64,000 nucleotides of DNA from Pseudomonadales bacterium (GCA_024234855.1 JACKNN010000005.1:248001-312000), one strand, 5' to 3'. Positions 34,709-43,900 are shown, counted from the stretch's first letter. Notes: generated by a model not told the origin, from the sequence alone. A program made the numbers and translations.

Positions 34709-35475
34709 CAGCGAAACAGGTCCATCGCCCGGTCGCGTATCAGTCGTCCCGAGCCCTCCTCGGAAGGCAGCAGTCCCGCGCCCCGCGCCAGCACCACCGG
34801 CAGGCCCTGGGTCGACTGCCCCATCAGCAGTGAAGCCGCGGCGGCCAGTTCGTCCGCGACAGCCGGTTCGGTCACCTGCAATATATTGCCGAACAGGTCC
34901 CGTTCGCCGATCTGGTTGCGCACCGGGTCCAGGCCCGCGGTGCCGATGGCAATACCCACGGTGCCGTTGCGCCAGGCCCTGCCGGCGCTGTCATTGATTA
35001 TCACCTGGGGGGTGACGCCCGTGAGCTGCGCCAACGCCTCCCGCAGGGAGCGCGCCGATGCGTCCGGGTCCAGCGGCAGTAACAATACCCGCGGATCGTC
35101 CAGGCTGTTGGCAATATTGGAGCGGTCAATACCGGCATTGGCATGGACGTAGCCGTGGCGGTGTTCGACAATGATCACCCCGGGGCGCGCCCGTATCACC
35201 TCGCGGCTCTCGGCGAGCATCACCTCGACCTGGCGCGGATCCTTGTCGGTCAGCGCTGCCAGCTCCAGTGCTTCGGGACCGGGCTCCACGTCGGCCAGCC
35301 GCACGTAGCGCCCCTCAGCCTTGGAGACGATTTTCTGTGCTATCACCAGCACGTCACCCGGCTGCAGCTGCAGCTCGTTGTGCCGCAGGGAGTCAGTGAT
35401 CAGCTGAGCGAGCGCATCCCCCGGCTCCACCAGGGGAAATCCCTCCAGCGCAATCAGCTCCAGCCGGGGAGCCAT
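34708..35475 (-). CDS. cofE: Coenzyme F420-0:L-glutamate ligase CofE
   Basis: CofE adds glutamate residues to F420-0 with GTP hydrolysis. The 255 residues match the archaeal single-domain CofE or the N-terminal half of FbiB, with QKIVSKAEGRYV (about 47-58), the VIIVEHRHGYVHANAGID segment and the NDSAGRAWR loop (about 160-168). The C-terminal FMN-dependent domain of mycobacterial FbiB, which reduces dehydro-F420-0, is absent. It starts one base inside the npdG stop (TGATG). Confidence 0.95.
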   Translation of the reverse strand: MAPRLELIALEGFPLVEPGDALAQLITDSLRHNELQLQPGDVLVIAQKIVSKAEGRYVRLADVEPGPEALELAALTDKDPRQVEVMLAESREVIRARPGVIIVEHRHGYVHANAGIDRSNIANSLDDPRVLLLPLDPDASARSLREALAQLTGVTPQVIINDSAGRAWRNGTVGIAIGTAGLDPVRNQIGERDLFGNILQVTEPAVADELAAAASLLMGQSTQGLPVVLARGAGLLPSEEGSGRLIRDRAMDLFR

Positions 35476-36158
35476 CAGGCATCGCCCAGACCGCTGATCT
35501 TGATACCGGCGTGACAGCCGTATTGCTTGTTGATGGAAATCAGCACCGAGGTCAGCGCCTCTGCCGCCGCCGCGTTATTGATCATGCCGGCATGAAATCC
35601 CCGCATGCCAGCGGCCTCCACCAGGGTGATGACCGCCTCGCGCGCCTCTTTCCTGTTGCCGCTGACCAGTACGTCGCACTCGACCCCCTTGCCCTCCTGC
35701 AGGTGGGCAGCGGCCACGTTCTGGAAGGCCGACACAACCGCGACCTCATCCCCCAGCAGTTCCTGGGCGATCTGTCCCGCACTGCCCTGCGGCGGCAATT
35801 GCACCCGGGCCACCCTGGGTGGCACCAGCGGCACGGTGACGTCGATGAGAATCTTGCCCCGCAGGGCGTCGCGCACCGAGTTCAGGGTGTCGACCTGATG
35901 GCTGAAAGGCACCGTCAGGGTCACGATATCGGCCGCCGTGGCGGCGTCGAGGTTGGCCATCGCTTCCACCGCGACCGCGCTGACTCCGCGGTCGGCCATC
36001 ACCTCGCGCAGGTCCGCCACCGCGGCCTCGGCTTTTTCCAGCGTGCGCGAGCCGATGATCACCCGGTAACCCGCCTGCGCCCAGCGCCGGGCAAGGCCCG
36101 TACCGAGGTCGCCCGTGCCGCCCAGGATTGCCAGTACCGGCGCATTTTCTGTCGTCAT
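35475..36158 (-). CDS. npdG: NADPH:F420 oxidoreductase (F420-dependent NADP reductase)
   Basis: Npd/Fno transfers hydride between NADPH and F420, generating F420H2 for F420-dependent enzymes. The 227-residue protein has an N-terminal Rossmann motif AILGGTGDLGTGLARRWA (about 9-26), the IIGSR segment after beta-2, where Ser/Arg usually read the NADP 2'-phosphate, and the LIDVTVPL and AFQNVAA blocks. The ATG at 36156-36158 is preferred because GAGGGG lies about 10 bases upstream and the Rossmann fold starts at once. It is the first gene of the F420 operon and diverges from an SDR gene. Confidence 0.94.
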   Translation of the reverse strand: MTTENAPVLAILGGTGDLGTGLARRWAQAGYRVIIGSRTLEKAEAAVADLREVMADRGVSAVAVEAMANLDAATAADIVTLTVPFSHQVDTLNSVRDALRGKILIDVTVPLVPPRVARVQLPPQGSAGQIAQELLGDEVAVVSAFQNVAAAHLQEGKGVECDVLVSGNRKEAREAVITLVEAAGMRGFHAGMINNAAAAEALTSVLISINKQYGCHAGIKISGLGDA

Positions 36159-36257
36159 ATCAGTGTGTCCCCTCATGATTGGGGGTGGATTGAATCGGGC
36201 CACTGCCCGGGAATGTCCCACCCCCGTGAATTCGGTTAAGATGGGCGCGGCCGAGGC

Positions 36258-36286
36258 ATCTTAAGTAAATCGCCGGCCGACCACAA
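36258..36286 (-). promoter_or_regulatory. Possible sigma-70 promoter for the F420 operon
   Basis: Minus-strand TTGTGG (36281-36286) and TAAGAT (36258-36263) are separated by 17 bases. The matches to TTGACA and TATAAT are moderate. It would give a leader of about 90 bases to npdG. Confidence 0.35.
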
Positions 36287-36322
36287 GCCGGAGCGCAACT
36301 GCGGGGAACGGAGTCTGAATAA

Positions 36323-37108
36323 ATGAGCAATCCGCTGGATTTTAGCAATAAGGTCATCCTCGTTACCGGCGGCGGTAAGGGCATAGGCAGGGGCATCGCC
36401 CAGACGTTTCTGGCCGCCGGCGCTCAGGTGGTCGTGTGCGGCCGCACCCACCCTGAGCACCTGCCGGCCCACGCCGGGCGCGAGGCAGTGTTCAGCGCCT
36501 GCGATGTGCGCGACCACGAGCAGATCGAGGCCTGCGTGGCAGCCATCACCGAACAGTTCGGCCGACTCGATGTGCTGGTGAATAATGCCGGCGGCGCGCC
36601 CCACGCCGAGGCGGCCACAGCCTCGCCGCGCTTCTCGGAAGCCATCATTCGCCTGAACCTGATCGCCCCCCTCAACTTCAGCCAGGTCGCCAACCGGGTA
36701 ATGCAGGCCCAGGCCGAGGGCGGCAGCATCATCAACATTGCCAGTGTCAGCACCCTGCGGCCCTCGCCGGGGACCGCCGCCTACGGCGCCGCCAAGGCGG
36801 GCCTGGTCAACCTGGGCAGCTCGCTGGCGGTGGAATGGGCGCCCCGGGTGCGCGTTAACGCCGTCATCGTCGGCCTGACCCAAACGGAGCAGTCCGGGCT
36901 GCACTACGGCGATGAGGCGGGCATGGCTGCAGTGGCCGCCACCATTCCGCTGGGGCGCATGGGCCTGCCATCGGATGTCGGCAATGCCTGCCTGTTTCTC
37001 GCATCGCCACTTGCTTCCTATGTAAGTGGCACCAGTTTTGCCGTGCACGGCGGGGGGGAGAAGCCCGCCTTCCTGGCCGCCGCCAACGCCGGGCGCCAGG
37101 GAGAATAA
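36323..37108 (+). CDS. Short-chain dehydrogenase/reductase
   Basis: A 261-residue classical SDR with the cofactor motif TGGGKGIGRGIA (about 15-26), NNAGG (about 91-95), the catalytic serine (SVS, about 142-144) and YGAAKAG (about 157-163, Tyr and Lys of the active site). A Rossmann fold, NAD(P)-dependent and cytosolic; an Arg after beta-2 (CGRTHPEH) suggests NADPH. The substrate cannot be assigned. It diverges from npdG, so it may share regulation with the F420 genes, but nothing in the sequence shows that it uses F420. Confidence 0.88.
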   Translation: MSNPLDFSNKVILVTGGGKGIGRGIAQTFLAAGAQVVVCGRTHPEHLPAHAGREAVFSACDVRDHEQIEACVAAITEQFGRLDVLVNNAGGAPHAEAATASPRFSEAIIRLNLIAPLNFSQVANRVMQAQAEGGSIINIASVSTLRPSPGTAAYGAAKAGLVNLGSSLAVEWAPRVRVNAVIVGLTQTEQSGLHYGDEAGMAAVAATIPLGRMGLPSDVGNACLFLASPLASYVSGTSFAVHGGGEKPAFLAAANAGRQGE

Positions 37109-37135
37109 GCGGGGACTGCCGGACGCCTGAACCGT

Positions 37136-37163
37136 TTGTGGGCAAGCGATATAGGGGTATACT
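37136..37163 (+). promoter_or_regulatory. Possible sigma-70 promoter for the GGDEF/EAL gene
   Basis: TTGTGG (37136-37141), a 16-base spacer and TATACT (37158-37163, 5 of 6 matches). It lies 75 bases upstream of the ATG at 37238. Confidence 0.45.
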
Positions 37164-37237
37164 GCAACCACAATCTGCCAGACTTGTGATCCGAGTCACA
37201 CAAAACGGCCCAGAATAATCCAGCGTGCAGAGGTCCA

Positions 37238-40200
37238 ATGCCCGAACCCGTAATGCAACCCGTTGAGCGTTCCGCCAAACTCGAACTGGAAGACGGTACA
37301 AGACTGGTCGGCGACCTCAGCCCACTGCCCGACGGCACCCTGCAGCTGGCCTCCACCCGCATCCTGCGCAAGCCCTGGTCGGGTGAACAACCGGCGCTGA
37401 AGACCGGGGGCCGGGGGCGGCTGGTCACGATCGATAGCGAAGACACCGACAGCGACGCCGGGGCCGTCACACTGGAAAGAATAACCGGCAGCACGATGAT
37501 ACTGGCTTTTGCCGACCCGGCCTCCGACGCGGCGCGACAGGTCCACGCCAGCCTCGCCGCCGCCCGATCCGAGCCGGGCCAGGCAGCGGCGCCCGGCGGC
37601 TACCCGGCCATCCTGCAATCCTTCCAGAGGGACTGCCTGGGACAGCTGGAAAAACTGCTCAAACCCTTCCTTACCGACCTCGCCAACTACCTGTTCGACC
37701 TGTCGACCCAGGTGCGACAATCCAGCTCGGACCAGAACATTTTCTACGACGCGACGGTGGCTATCCGGCGCACCTCGGCCGACCTGGCCGCCGATGTCGT
37801 CCGCCAGTTGGCGGAACTCTTTGCCGACCCCACGCCGGCGAAATCCCCGGACCAGGCGTCATCCCCAGGCGGCGAAGGCGACAATCTCAACCTGGTCGAT
37901 ACCGCGGAATTCGAAAGCTCCCTGGCGCTGGGCCGCATGGTCAACCGCGGTGAAGATATGTACAAGGCGCCGCTGGAAGCGCTGTTGATACGCTACGCGA
38001 TGCTCCTGGACGCGGACCCCTACCTGGTCCGGCTGCCGATCCATGTGCGCCCGCTGAGCAAGGCGTTCCAGAAGACCGTCGCCTCGCAGCACTATCCCGC
38101 TCCGGTACTGCTGAAAATATTTGAGTACTTCACCCGTGAATTCCTGCGGGACCTGAAGAGCTACTACCTGCAACTGAACAGGGGTCTGGCAGCACACGGC
38201 CTGCGCCCCGAGCTCGAGCAGGAGATCGCCGCCAAGGGAACCCTGTTGCGCCGCATCGCCCCGCGCCCCATCATTCGCAAATCGCCGGCATCGAGCCCCA
38301 GGCCGTCTGAAGCCGCGCCCCATCCGGGCACAACACCCGAGGGCGGGCCCACGCTGGCTGAAATGGCAAGGTCGCTCGCGGGGGCAGCGGCCGGCAGCCC
38401 GGCACCACCCAGCAGCCAGCAGGCCAAGTACGAGAATATTTACAAGTCTGTGATCGACGCCCTCAATTTCAGGCGCTCGGCGGATGACGCCGCGCCGGCA
38501 CAGACGCACGCCTATGACGCCCCCCCGGCCGGGGGCGGCTGGGACGGCGCCAGCCTCACACCAGGCGGCGGGCAGCAAATTCTGGCCAACGCCCGGGATA
38601 TTGCCCAGACACTGGGCAGCCTGCAGCACGACGCCGCAGTCCGGGCGGCGGTTGAACAGGGTAATTCACTGCGCGAATACCTGGCCAATAACAAGCAGAT
38701 GCTGGCCAAGCTCAAGGATACCGCCGGCCTGACCGCCGACAGCCTCAATCAACTCGACCTGGTCGATAACCTGTTTGGCACGATCAAGTCACAGCTCGAC
38801 CTGAGCACAGACCTCAGACCCACACTGGGTGACCTGCACATTCCGCTGGCCAAACTCGCGCTGCTGGACCCGCACTTTTTCCTCGATCGCGGCCACCCCG
38901 CGCGGGCGACCCTGGATAAACTGGCGCAATTGGCCACTTCCGCCAACTTCCCCAACAAGGCACTGGAAGGCCGCATCACCGAGATCGTCAACCAGATTGT
39001 TAGCGACTACGACACTGACAACAGGGTATTTGATACCGCCCTGGAAAAAATAGAAAAACTGGTCACCCAGCAGGAGCGGGCCCTGTCGCGCAATGTCGAG
39101 CGCGTGGTACGTATCGAGCAGGGCCAGGAAAAACTGCACAAGGCGCAGCAGGCTGTGGAAAAGGTCATCGCCGCCAAAGTCCGGACAGCCCATGCCCCCA
39201 GGGTATTGGTCGACCTGGTGGACAACGGCCTGCGCGACCTGCTGGTGCTGTGCCAGATCAAGGAGGGCCCGCACAGCAGGGGCTGGAAAGATCACCTGAA
39301 AACCCTGGACCAGCTGCAGCTGTGGTTGCGCGAACAGGACCAGGGTGAAGCCAACGAGGAGATGATGACCCAGCGCGGCCTGGAGGCCGGTACGCTGATC
39401 GACATGATCGAGCAGCAGATCGTCTCGGGGCTGCCCACCAATGTGTCCCACCAGAAGACGCTGGACGAATTGCGCGAGATCATCAGCGGCGACAAGGAGG
39501 TGGAGTTTATCGATTGCACCGCCTCGTCGGGACAACCCCAGGCCGAGCCGGCGCAACTGCGCGCGAAAATAGAGGACCTGCCACGGCTGCGCCGCTGGGT
39601 GATGCGCGTGGAGCAGCTGGAAAAAGGCGCCTGGCTGACCTACCGCGACAAGTCCGGCCAGCGAGTGCGCATGCAACTGGCCTGGGTGAGCGAGGAAAAA
39701 GACCGCTACATCTTCGTCAACGAGCGCGGACAGAAAGTGGCGGATATCAGCAACATCCAGCTCGCCAGGCAACTCAGCCGCGGCATGCAGCCGCCCGCCC
39801 CGGCGGACAAACTGTCGGTGGTGGACAAGAGCCTGTACCAGACGCTGGAGCACGTGCAGAAGACGCTCAGCTTCGCCCGCAACTACGATTCGCTGACCAG
39901 GCTCATCAACCGCGCGACCTTCCTCAACCAGATGGGGCGCGCACTGCGCCACGCCCAGCAGAAGCGCTCACAGCACGCCGTGCTGTACCTCAACATCGAC
40001 CAGTTCAGCCTGGTCAACGATGTCTACGACCGCATTCACGGCGACCAGGTACTGCTCGAGTTCGCCCGGCTGCTGGCGCAATTGCACGGCAAGAAGTCCT
40101 CCTCTGCCCGCATCGAATCCGACAGCTTCGCGGTGCTGCTGCTGGACCGCAACCTGGAGCAGGCCTTGCAGGTGGCGGAGAAAATCCGCCGGGATATCGA

Positions 40201-41185
40201 GGCCAGCAGCGTCGACATCGAGGGCGAAAAGATCGGCTTTACCGTGTCCATAGGCGTGGTTCCCATCCAGGAGCACAGTCCCGAGGTGGGACAGATACTC
40301 AACACCGCCCGCACTACCATGCACCTGGCCAAGGAGCAGGGCCGCAACCGGGTGGTGCAATACGAGGAGGCCCAGTCCTCCGCCAGCAGCTACACCCAGG
40401 ACAAGTTGCGGGTAAAGCAGGACCTGGAGCAGGCGGTTGCCACCGACCGTTTCGTCCTGCAGGCACAACCCATTGTACAAACGCGGATCACCGGCGATGT
40501 GGTGGAACAGTTGCACTACGAACTGCTGCTGGGCCTTGCCAACAAGGATGGCACCCTGTCCTCGCCCCAGGACTTCATCCTCTCGGCGGAACGCTACGGT
40601 TTCATGACCCTGGTCGATCGCTGGGTGGTGCGCGAGGCGTTCAGCTGGATCAGCCAGCTTATGGATGCCCAGAAAGTGGTTCCCAGCCTGTCGATCAACC
40701 TGTCGGGCACCAGCGTCACCGATGACAGCTTCATGGATTACCTGTTTGAGCAGATCTCGGCCTATGGCGTGGGCACCAGCAGAATCTGCTTTGAAATCAC
40801 CGAGACCGGCACCATATCAAACCTGGTGAAAGCGGCGGATTTCGTGCGCGCCTTCCGCAATATCGGCTGCAAGTTTTCCATCGACGACTTCGGTACCGGC
40901 CTGGCCAGCCACAATTACCTGCGCGAGCTGCCGGTCGATTACGTCAAGATCGACGGCAGCTTCGTCACCAATATTCACAAGAACCGCAACGACTACGCCA
41001 TCGCCAGGTCGATCAATGACCTGGCCCACTTCCTGGGCCAGGAGACCATCGCCGAGTCCGTCGAGAATGACGAGATCGTGGTGAAGTTACGCGAAATCGG
41101 CGTCGACTACCTGCAGGGCTGGGGCATTGGCAGGCCCAAAGTCCTGGCGGAGGTCGCCAGGGACCTGTCCTCCATCGAGAAGTAG
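37238..41185 (+). CDS. DUF1631 / degenerate GGDEF / EAL protein, probable cyclic-di-GMP phosphodiesterase
   Basis: A 1315-residue cytosolic protein. Residues about 120-860 are a DUF1631-like region (helical core with QDQGEANEEMMTQ, ending in a PilZ-like segment around 790-850). A GGDEF domain follows (about 880-1040), but the signature reads ESDSF at about 959-963, so diguanylate cyclase activity is unlikely. The EAL domain (about 1070-1305) keeps ELL in place of EAL, an NLSG asparagine, FEITETG, DDFGTG (about 1214), VKIDGSF, AESVEN and LQGWGIG, so phosphodiesterase activity is plausible. AGAGG precedes the ATG. A LuxR-type gene follows after 15 bases. Confidence 0.88.
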   Translation: MPEPVMQPVERSAKLELEDGTRLVGDLSPLPDGTLQLASTRILRKPWSGEQPALKTGGRGRLVTIDSEDTDSDAGAVTLERITGSTMILAFADPASDAARQVHASLAAARSEPGQAAAPGGYPAILQSFQRDCLGQLEKLLKPFLTDLANYLFDLSTQVRQSSSDQNIFYDATVAIRRTSADLAADVVRQLAELFADPTPAKSPDQASSPGGEGDNLNLVDTAEFESSLALGRMVNRGEDMYKAPLEALLIRYAMLLDADPYLVRLPIHVRPLSKAFQKTVASQHYPAPVLLKIFEYFTREFLRDLKSYYLQLNRGLAAHGLRPELEQEIAAKGTLLRRIAPRPIIRKSPASSPRPSEAAPHPGTTPEGGPTLAEMARSLAGAAAGSPAPPSSQQAKYENIYKSVIDALNFRRSADDAAPAQTHAYDAPPAGGGWDGASLTPGGGQQILANARDIAQTLGSLQHDAAVRAAVEQGNSLREYLANNKQMLAKLKDTAGLTADSLNQLDLVDNLFGTIKSQLDLSTDLRPTLGDLHIPLAKLALLDPHFFLDRGHPARATLDKLAQLATSANFPNKALEGRITEIVNQIVSDYDTDNRVFDTALEKIEKLVTQQERALSRNVERVVRIEQGQEKLHKAQQAVEKVIAAKVRTAHAPRVLVDLVDNGLRDLLVLCQIKEGPHSRGWKDHLKTLDQLQLWLREQDQGEANEEMMTQRGLEAGTLIDMIEQQIVSGLPTNVSHQKTLDELREIISGDKEVEFIDCTASSGQPQAEPAQLRAKIEDLPRLRRWVMRVEQLEKGAWLTYRDKSGQRVRMQLAWVSEEKDRYIFVNERGQKVADISNIQLARQLSRGMQPPAPADKLSVVDKSLYQTLEHVQKTLSFARNYDSLTRLINRATFLNQMGRALRHAQQKRSQHAVLYLNIDQFSLVNDVYDRIHGDQVLLEFARLLAQLHGKKSSSARIESDSFAVLLLDRNLEQALQVAEKIRRDIEASSVDIEGEKIGFTVSIGVVPIQEHSPEVGQILNTARTTMHLAKEQGRNRVVQYEEAQSSASSYTQDKLRVKQDLEQAVATDRFVLQAQPIVQTRITGDVVEQLHYELLLGLANKDGTLSSPQDFILSAERYGFMTLVDRWVVREAFSWISQLMDAQKVVPSLSINLSGTSVTDDSFMDYLFEQISAYGVGTSRICFEITETGTISNLVKAADFVRAFRNIGCKFSIDDFGTGLASHNYLRELPVDYVKIDGSFVTNIHKNRNDYAIARSINDLAHFLGQETIAESVENDEIVVKLREIGVDYLQGWGIGRPKVLAEVARDLSSIEK

Positions 41186-41200
41186 CGACGCCGCGCAGAG

Positions 41201-42373
41201 ATGGCAATTCCCCGGGTAGACAAGGGTTACGACCGCCTGGTGCGATCGATCTACCATGGCGCGATAGAACAACCGCCCTGGCACGGCACCCTGCCCGCAC
41301 TGCGCGCAGCGTTCGACGCCCAGGTCGCGTCGCTGGTATTGCGTCCCCCGGCAGCCGGTGATCGCGGCGTCATCCTCAACTGCATCCGCCCGGACCCCGA
41401 TCAGCAGCTGGGCGAATCGCCGCTGGCGGACCCCAACGACTGGGAGGTCACCGCGTATCGCGAACAGTTCTTTTCCCTTGACCCCTTCATCAACCTGGCA
41501 CCGGACACCATCATCACCCTCGATGACATCCTGACGGATACCGAGCTGGTATCCTCGGACTATTACCTGCACTACCTCAAGCCCATCGGCCTGTTCCGGA
41601 TACTGGGCGTGGACACGGGGGAGCCCGAGGGCCTGCTCGCGCGCCTGCGCTTTTCCCGGGGCCCGCAAGAGGCCGCTTTTGGCAAGCGGGAGCGGGCGCT
41701 GCTGACGCTGGTCACCCCGCACCTGCGCCAGGCCATCCAGTTCTATGCCCGGCTGCACCATATGACCTCGGAGCGCGACACCTACGCGGGGGCGGTTGAG
41801 CAGTTGTCGGTGGCCACCATCATCCTCGACGAGCGCAGCCGGATCCTGAACACCAACGCCCTGGCGTCTGCCCTGCTCAAGGAAGGCGATGGCCTGAGCC
41901 TGCGGGGTCGGCAGCTCCACATGGAGGGCCGCAATCTGGATCGCGCATTAAAGGCCGCCCTGGGCAGTGTCATCAAGGCCCAGCAGGCGGGGGAGGCCTC
42001 CGTGGTGAAAGCGCTGCGGGTGCCCCGCCCCGGGGGTCGCCCGCCACTGGGCCTGGTGATCCGTCCGATGCCGGTCGCCGAGTGGGCCGAGGGGCAGGCG
42101 GGAGCCTGCGCCGCCGTGTTCATCAGCGATCCGGACCAGCATGATTCCGCCTCCCAGCACACCCTGGGGGAGTTGTTCTCGCTGACACCGGCGGAAGCCA
42201 ACGTCGCCATTTTGCTGGCCAGGGGCCTGAGCCTGGCGGAGGTATCGCAGGCGCAGAATATCTCCCCGCACACCGCCAGGGCCCAGCTTAAGTCGATCTT
42301 CGCGAAAACCGGCGTGTCCCGCCAGGCCGAGCTGGTGCGGATGGTGATCAAGAGCGTTGCATCGCTGGGCTAA
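41201..42373 (+). CDS. LuxR-family transcriptional regulator
   Basis: A 390-residue regulator with a C-terminal LuxR (GerE) helix-turn-helix (about 325-385): FSLTPAEANVAILLARGLSL followed by ISPHTARAQLKSIFAKTGVS. The N-terminal 320 residues show no autoinducer-binding or receiver domain that I recognise; a sensory fold similar to PAS/GAF is possible. It lies 15 bases after the EAL gene and before hemN, so it may be co-transcribed with the phosphodiesterase. The target genes are unknown. Confidence 0.88.
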   Translation: MAIPRVDKGYDRLVRSIYHGAIEQPPWHGTLPALRAAFDAQVASLVLRPPAAGDRGVILNCIRPDPDQQLGESPLADPNDWEVTAYREQFFSLDPFINLAPDTIITLDDILTDTELVSSDYYLHYLKPIGLFRILGVDTGEPEGLLARLRFSRGPQEAAFGKRERALLTLVTPHLRQAIQFYARLHHMTSERDTYAGAVEQLSVATIILDERSRILNTNALASALLKEGDGLSLRGRQLHMEGRNLDRALKAALGSVIKAQQAGEASVVKALRVPRPGGRPPLGLVIRPMPVAEWAEGQAGACAAVFISDPDQHDSASQHTLGELFSLTPAEANVAILLARGLSLAEVSQAQNISPHTARAQLKSIFAKTGVSRQAELVRMVIKSVASLG

Positions 42374-42393
42374 AACCCGGCGGGGCGGGCTGG

Positions 42394-42407
42394 TTGACCT
42401 ATGTCAA
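42394..42407 (+). promoter_or_regulatory. FNR/Anr box upstream of hemN
   Basis: TTGAC-CTAT-GTCAA matches the FNR palindrome TTGAT-N4-ATCAA with one change in each half. Exactly 22 bases downstream is TAATGT (42430-42435), a -10-like hexamer, which places the box near -41.5 as in class II FNR-activated promoters. The implied start near 42442 supports the hemN ATG at 42464. Confidence 0.65.
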
Positions 42408-42463
42408 CGCTCCCGGACCCCGAACTTGCTAATGTGTGCCCTTGAATGACCGGACCGCGAGCC

Positions 42464-43900
42464 ATGAACAGTATTCTCCCCAATCCCAAAGCCGACCCCG
42501 GTATCAACACTGTCCACCCATCGGACATGGAACTGGCCGTCAAGTACGCCTGCGAGGGGCCCCGGTACACCTCCTATCCAACCGCCCCCCAGTTCCGCCA
42601 GGACTTCCCCGCGGAGCAGTATCTGGCCTGGCAGCGGCGGGATGGCGACCACAAGCGCGCGCCCCTGTCCCTGTACCTGCACCTGCCTTTTTGCAAGGAC
42701 ATCTGTTACTACTGCGGCTGCAATAAAATAGTCACCCGGCAAAAGGGCGTGGCCAGGCGCTATCTCGATCACCTGCAAAAGGAGATCGAACAGCAGTCCC
42801 GACTGGTCGGCGAACAGCGCCCCGTCACCCAGATGCACTGGGGCGGCGGCACCCCCACCTACCTCGACAACGCCGAGATTACCGAGCTGATGCACATGCT
42901 CGCGAGCCATTTTCGGCTGCTGGACAAGGATTACCGGGAATACTCGATCGAGATAGATCCGCGCACGGTGGATCCCGGCGCCATCGCCCTGCTCAAGGGC
43001 GTGGGCTTCAATCGCATCAGCCTTGGCATCCAGGATTTCGACCCACTGGTACAGCAGGCCGTCAACCGGATCCAGCCCTACGAGATGGTTGCGCCGCTGG
43101 TGGACAATATCCGCTCGCACCACTTCCGTTCGCTGAGCTTCGATCTGATCTATGGCCTGCCGAACCAGGACCGCTACACCATGCGGGAAACCCTGCGCAA
43201 GGTAAATTCGCTGCGCCCGGACCGCATCGCCTGCTACAACTACGCGCACCTGCCGCAGCGGTTCAGCAGCCAGCGGGCGATCGACCGGATGGCCCTGCCG
43301 GTACCTGAAGAAAAACTGCAGCTGCAACAGATGATCAGCCACACCCTGCAGGATGCCGGCTACCTGCATATCGGCATGGACCACTACGTGCTGCCCGAGG
43401 ACGAACTGGCCAGGGCCCTGCAGGAAGGGCGTCTACAGCGCAACTTCCAGGGCTATTCGCTGCACATGGCGGACGACCTGCTCGGGCTGGGGGTCTCCGC
43501 CATCAGCCAGATCGGCGATTTTTACCTGCAGAATGAGCGCGACCTGGACGCCTATTATCGGCTTGTCGAAGGCGGGAAAATGCCTTTTACCCGCGGCTGC
43601 AAGGTGACAGGCGAGGACAAGCTGCGCCGCCATATCATCATGAGCCTGATCTCGGATTTGCGCCTGGATATCAGCGACTGCAATTACCAGTTCGGTATAG
43701 ATTTCGCAACCCGGTTCCAGCACGAATTGGCCTCGCTCCAGCCCCTGGCCGGCGATGGCCTGCTGGAAATCAGCGACCGGGAGATCACGGTGACACACAG
43801 GGGCCGCCCCTTCCTGCGCAATATCTGCATGCCGTTCGACGCCTATCTCAACGCCCACGGCGGCGACCAGCCGCCGCCCCGCTTCTCTGCCACCATCTGA
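42464..43900 (+). CDS. hemN: Oxygen-independent coproporphyrinogen III oxidase
   Basis: HemN is a radical-SAM enzyme that decarboxylates coproporphyrinogen III to protoporphyrinogen IX without O2, for haem synthesis at low oxygen. The 478-residue product contains GPRYTSYPTAPQF (about 33-45) and CX3CX2CXC as CKDICYYCGC (about 75-84). The frame could start at 42446, but the predicted FNR-dependent start site at 42442 would leave almost no leader, so 42464 is preferred. It lies between the LuxR-type gene and fnr, near the cbb3 genes. Confidence 0.95.
   Translation: MNSILPNPKADPGINTVHPSDMELAVKYACEGPRYTSYPTAPQFRQDFPAEQYLAWQRRDGDHKRAPLSLYLHLPFCKDICYYCGCNKIVTRQKGVARRYLDHLQKEIEQQSRLVGEQRPVTQMHWGGGTPTYLDNAEITELMHMLASHFRLLDKDYREYSIEIDPRTVDPGAIALLKGVGFNRISLGIQDFDPLVQQAVNRIQPYEMVAPLVDNIRSHHFRSLSFDLIYGLPNQDRYTMRETLRKVNSLRPDRIACYNYAHLPQRFSSQRAIDRMALPVPEEKLQLQQMISHTLQDAGYLHIGMDHYVLPEDELARALQEGRLQRNFQGYSLHMADDLLGLGVSAISQIGDFYLQNERDLDAYYRLVEGGKMPFTRGCKVTGEDKLRRHIIMSLISDLRLDISDCNYQFGIDFATRFQHELASLQPLAGDGLLEISDREITVTHRGRPFLRNICMPFDAYLNAHGGDQPPPRFSATI

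Noticed and set aside
34708..35475. FbiB-type bifunctional ligase with a C-terminal flavin domain.
   Set aside because: The protein ends at 255 residues and contains only the CofE part.
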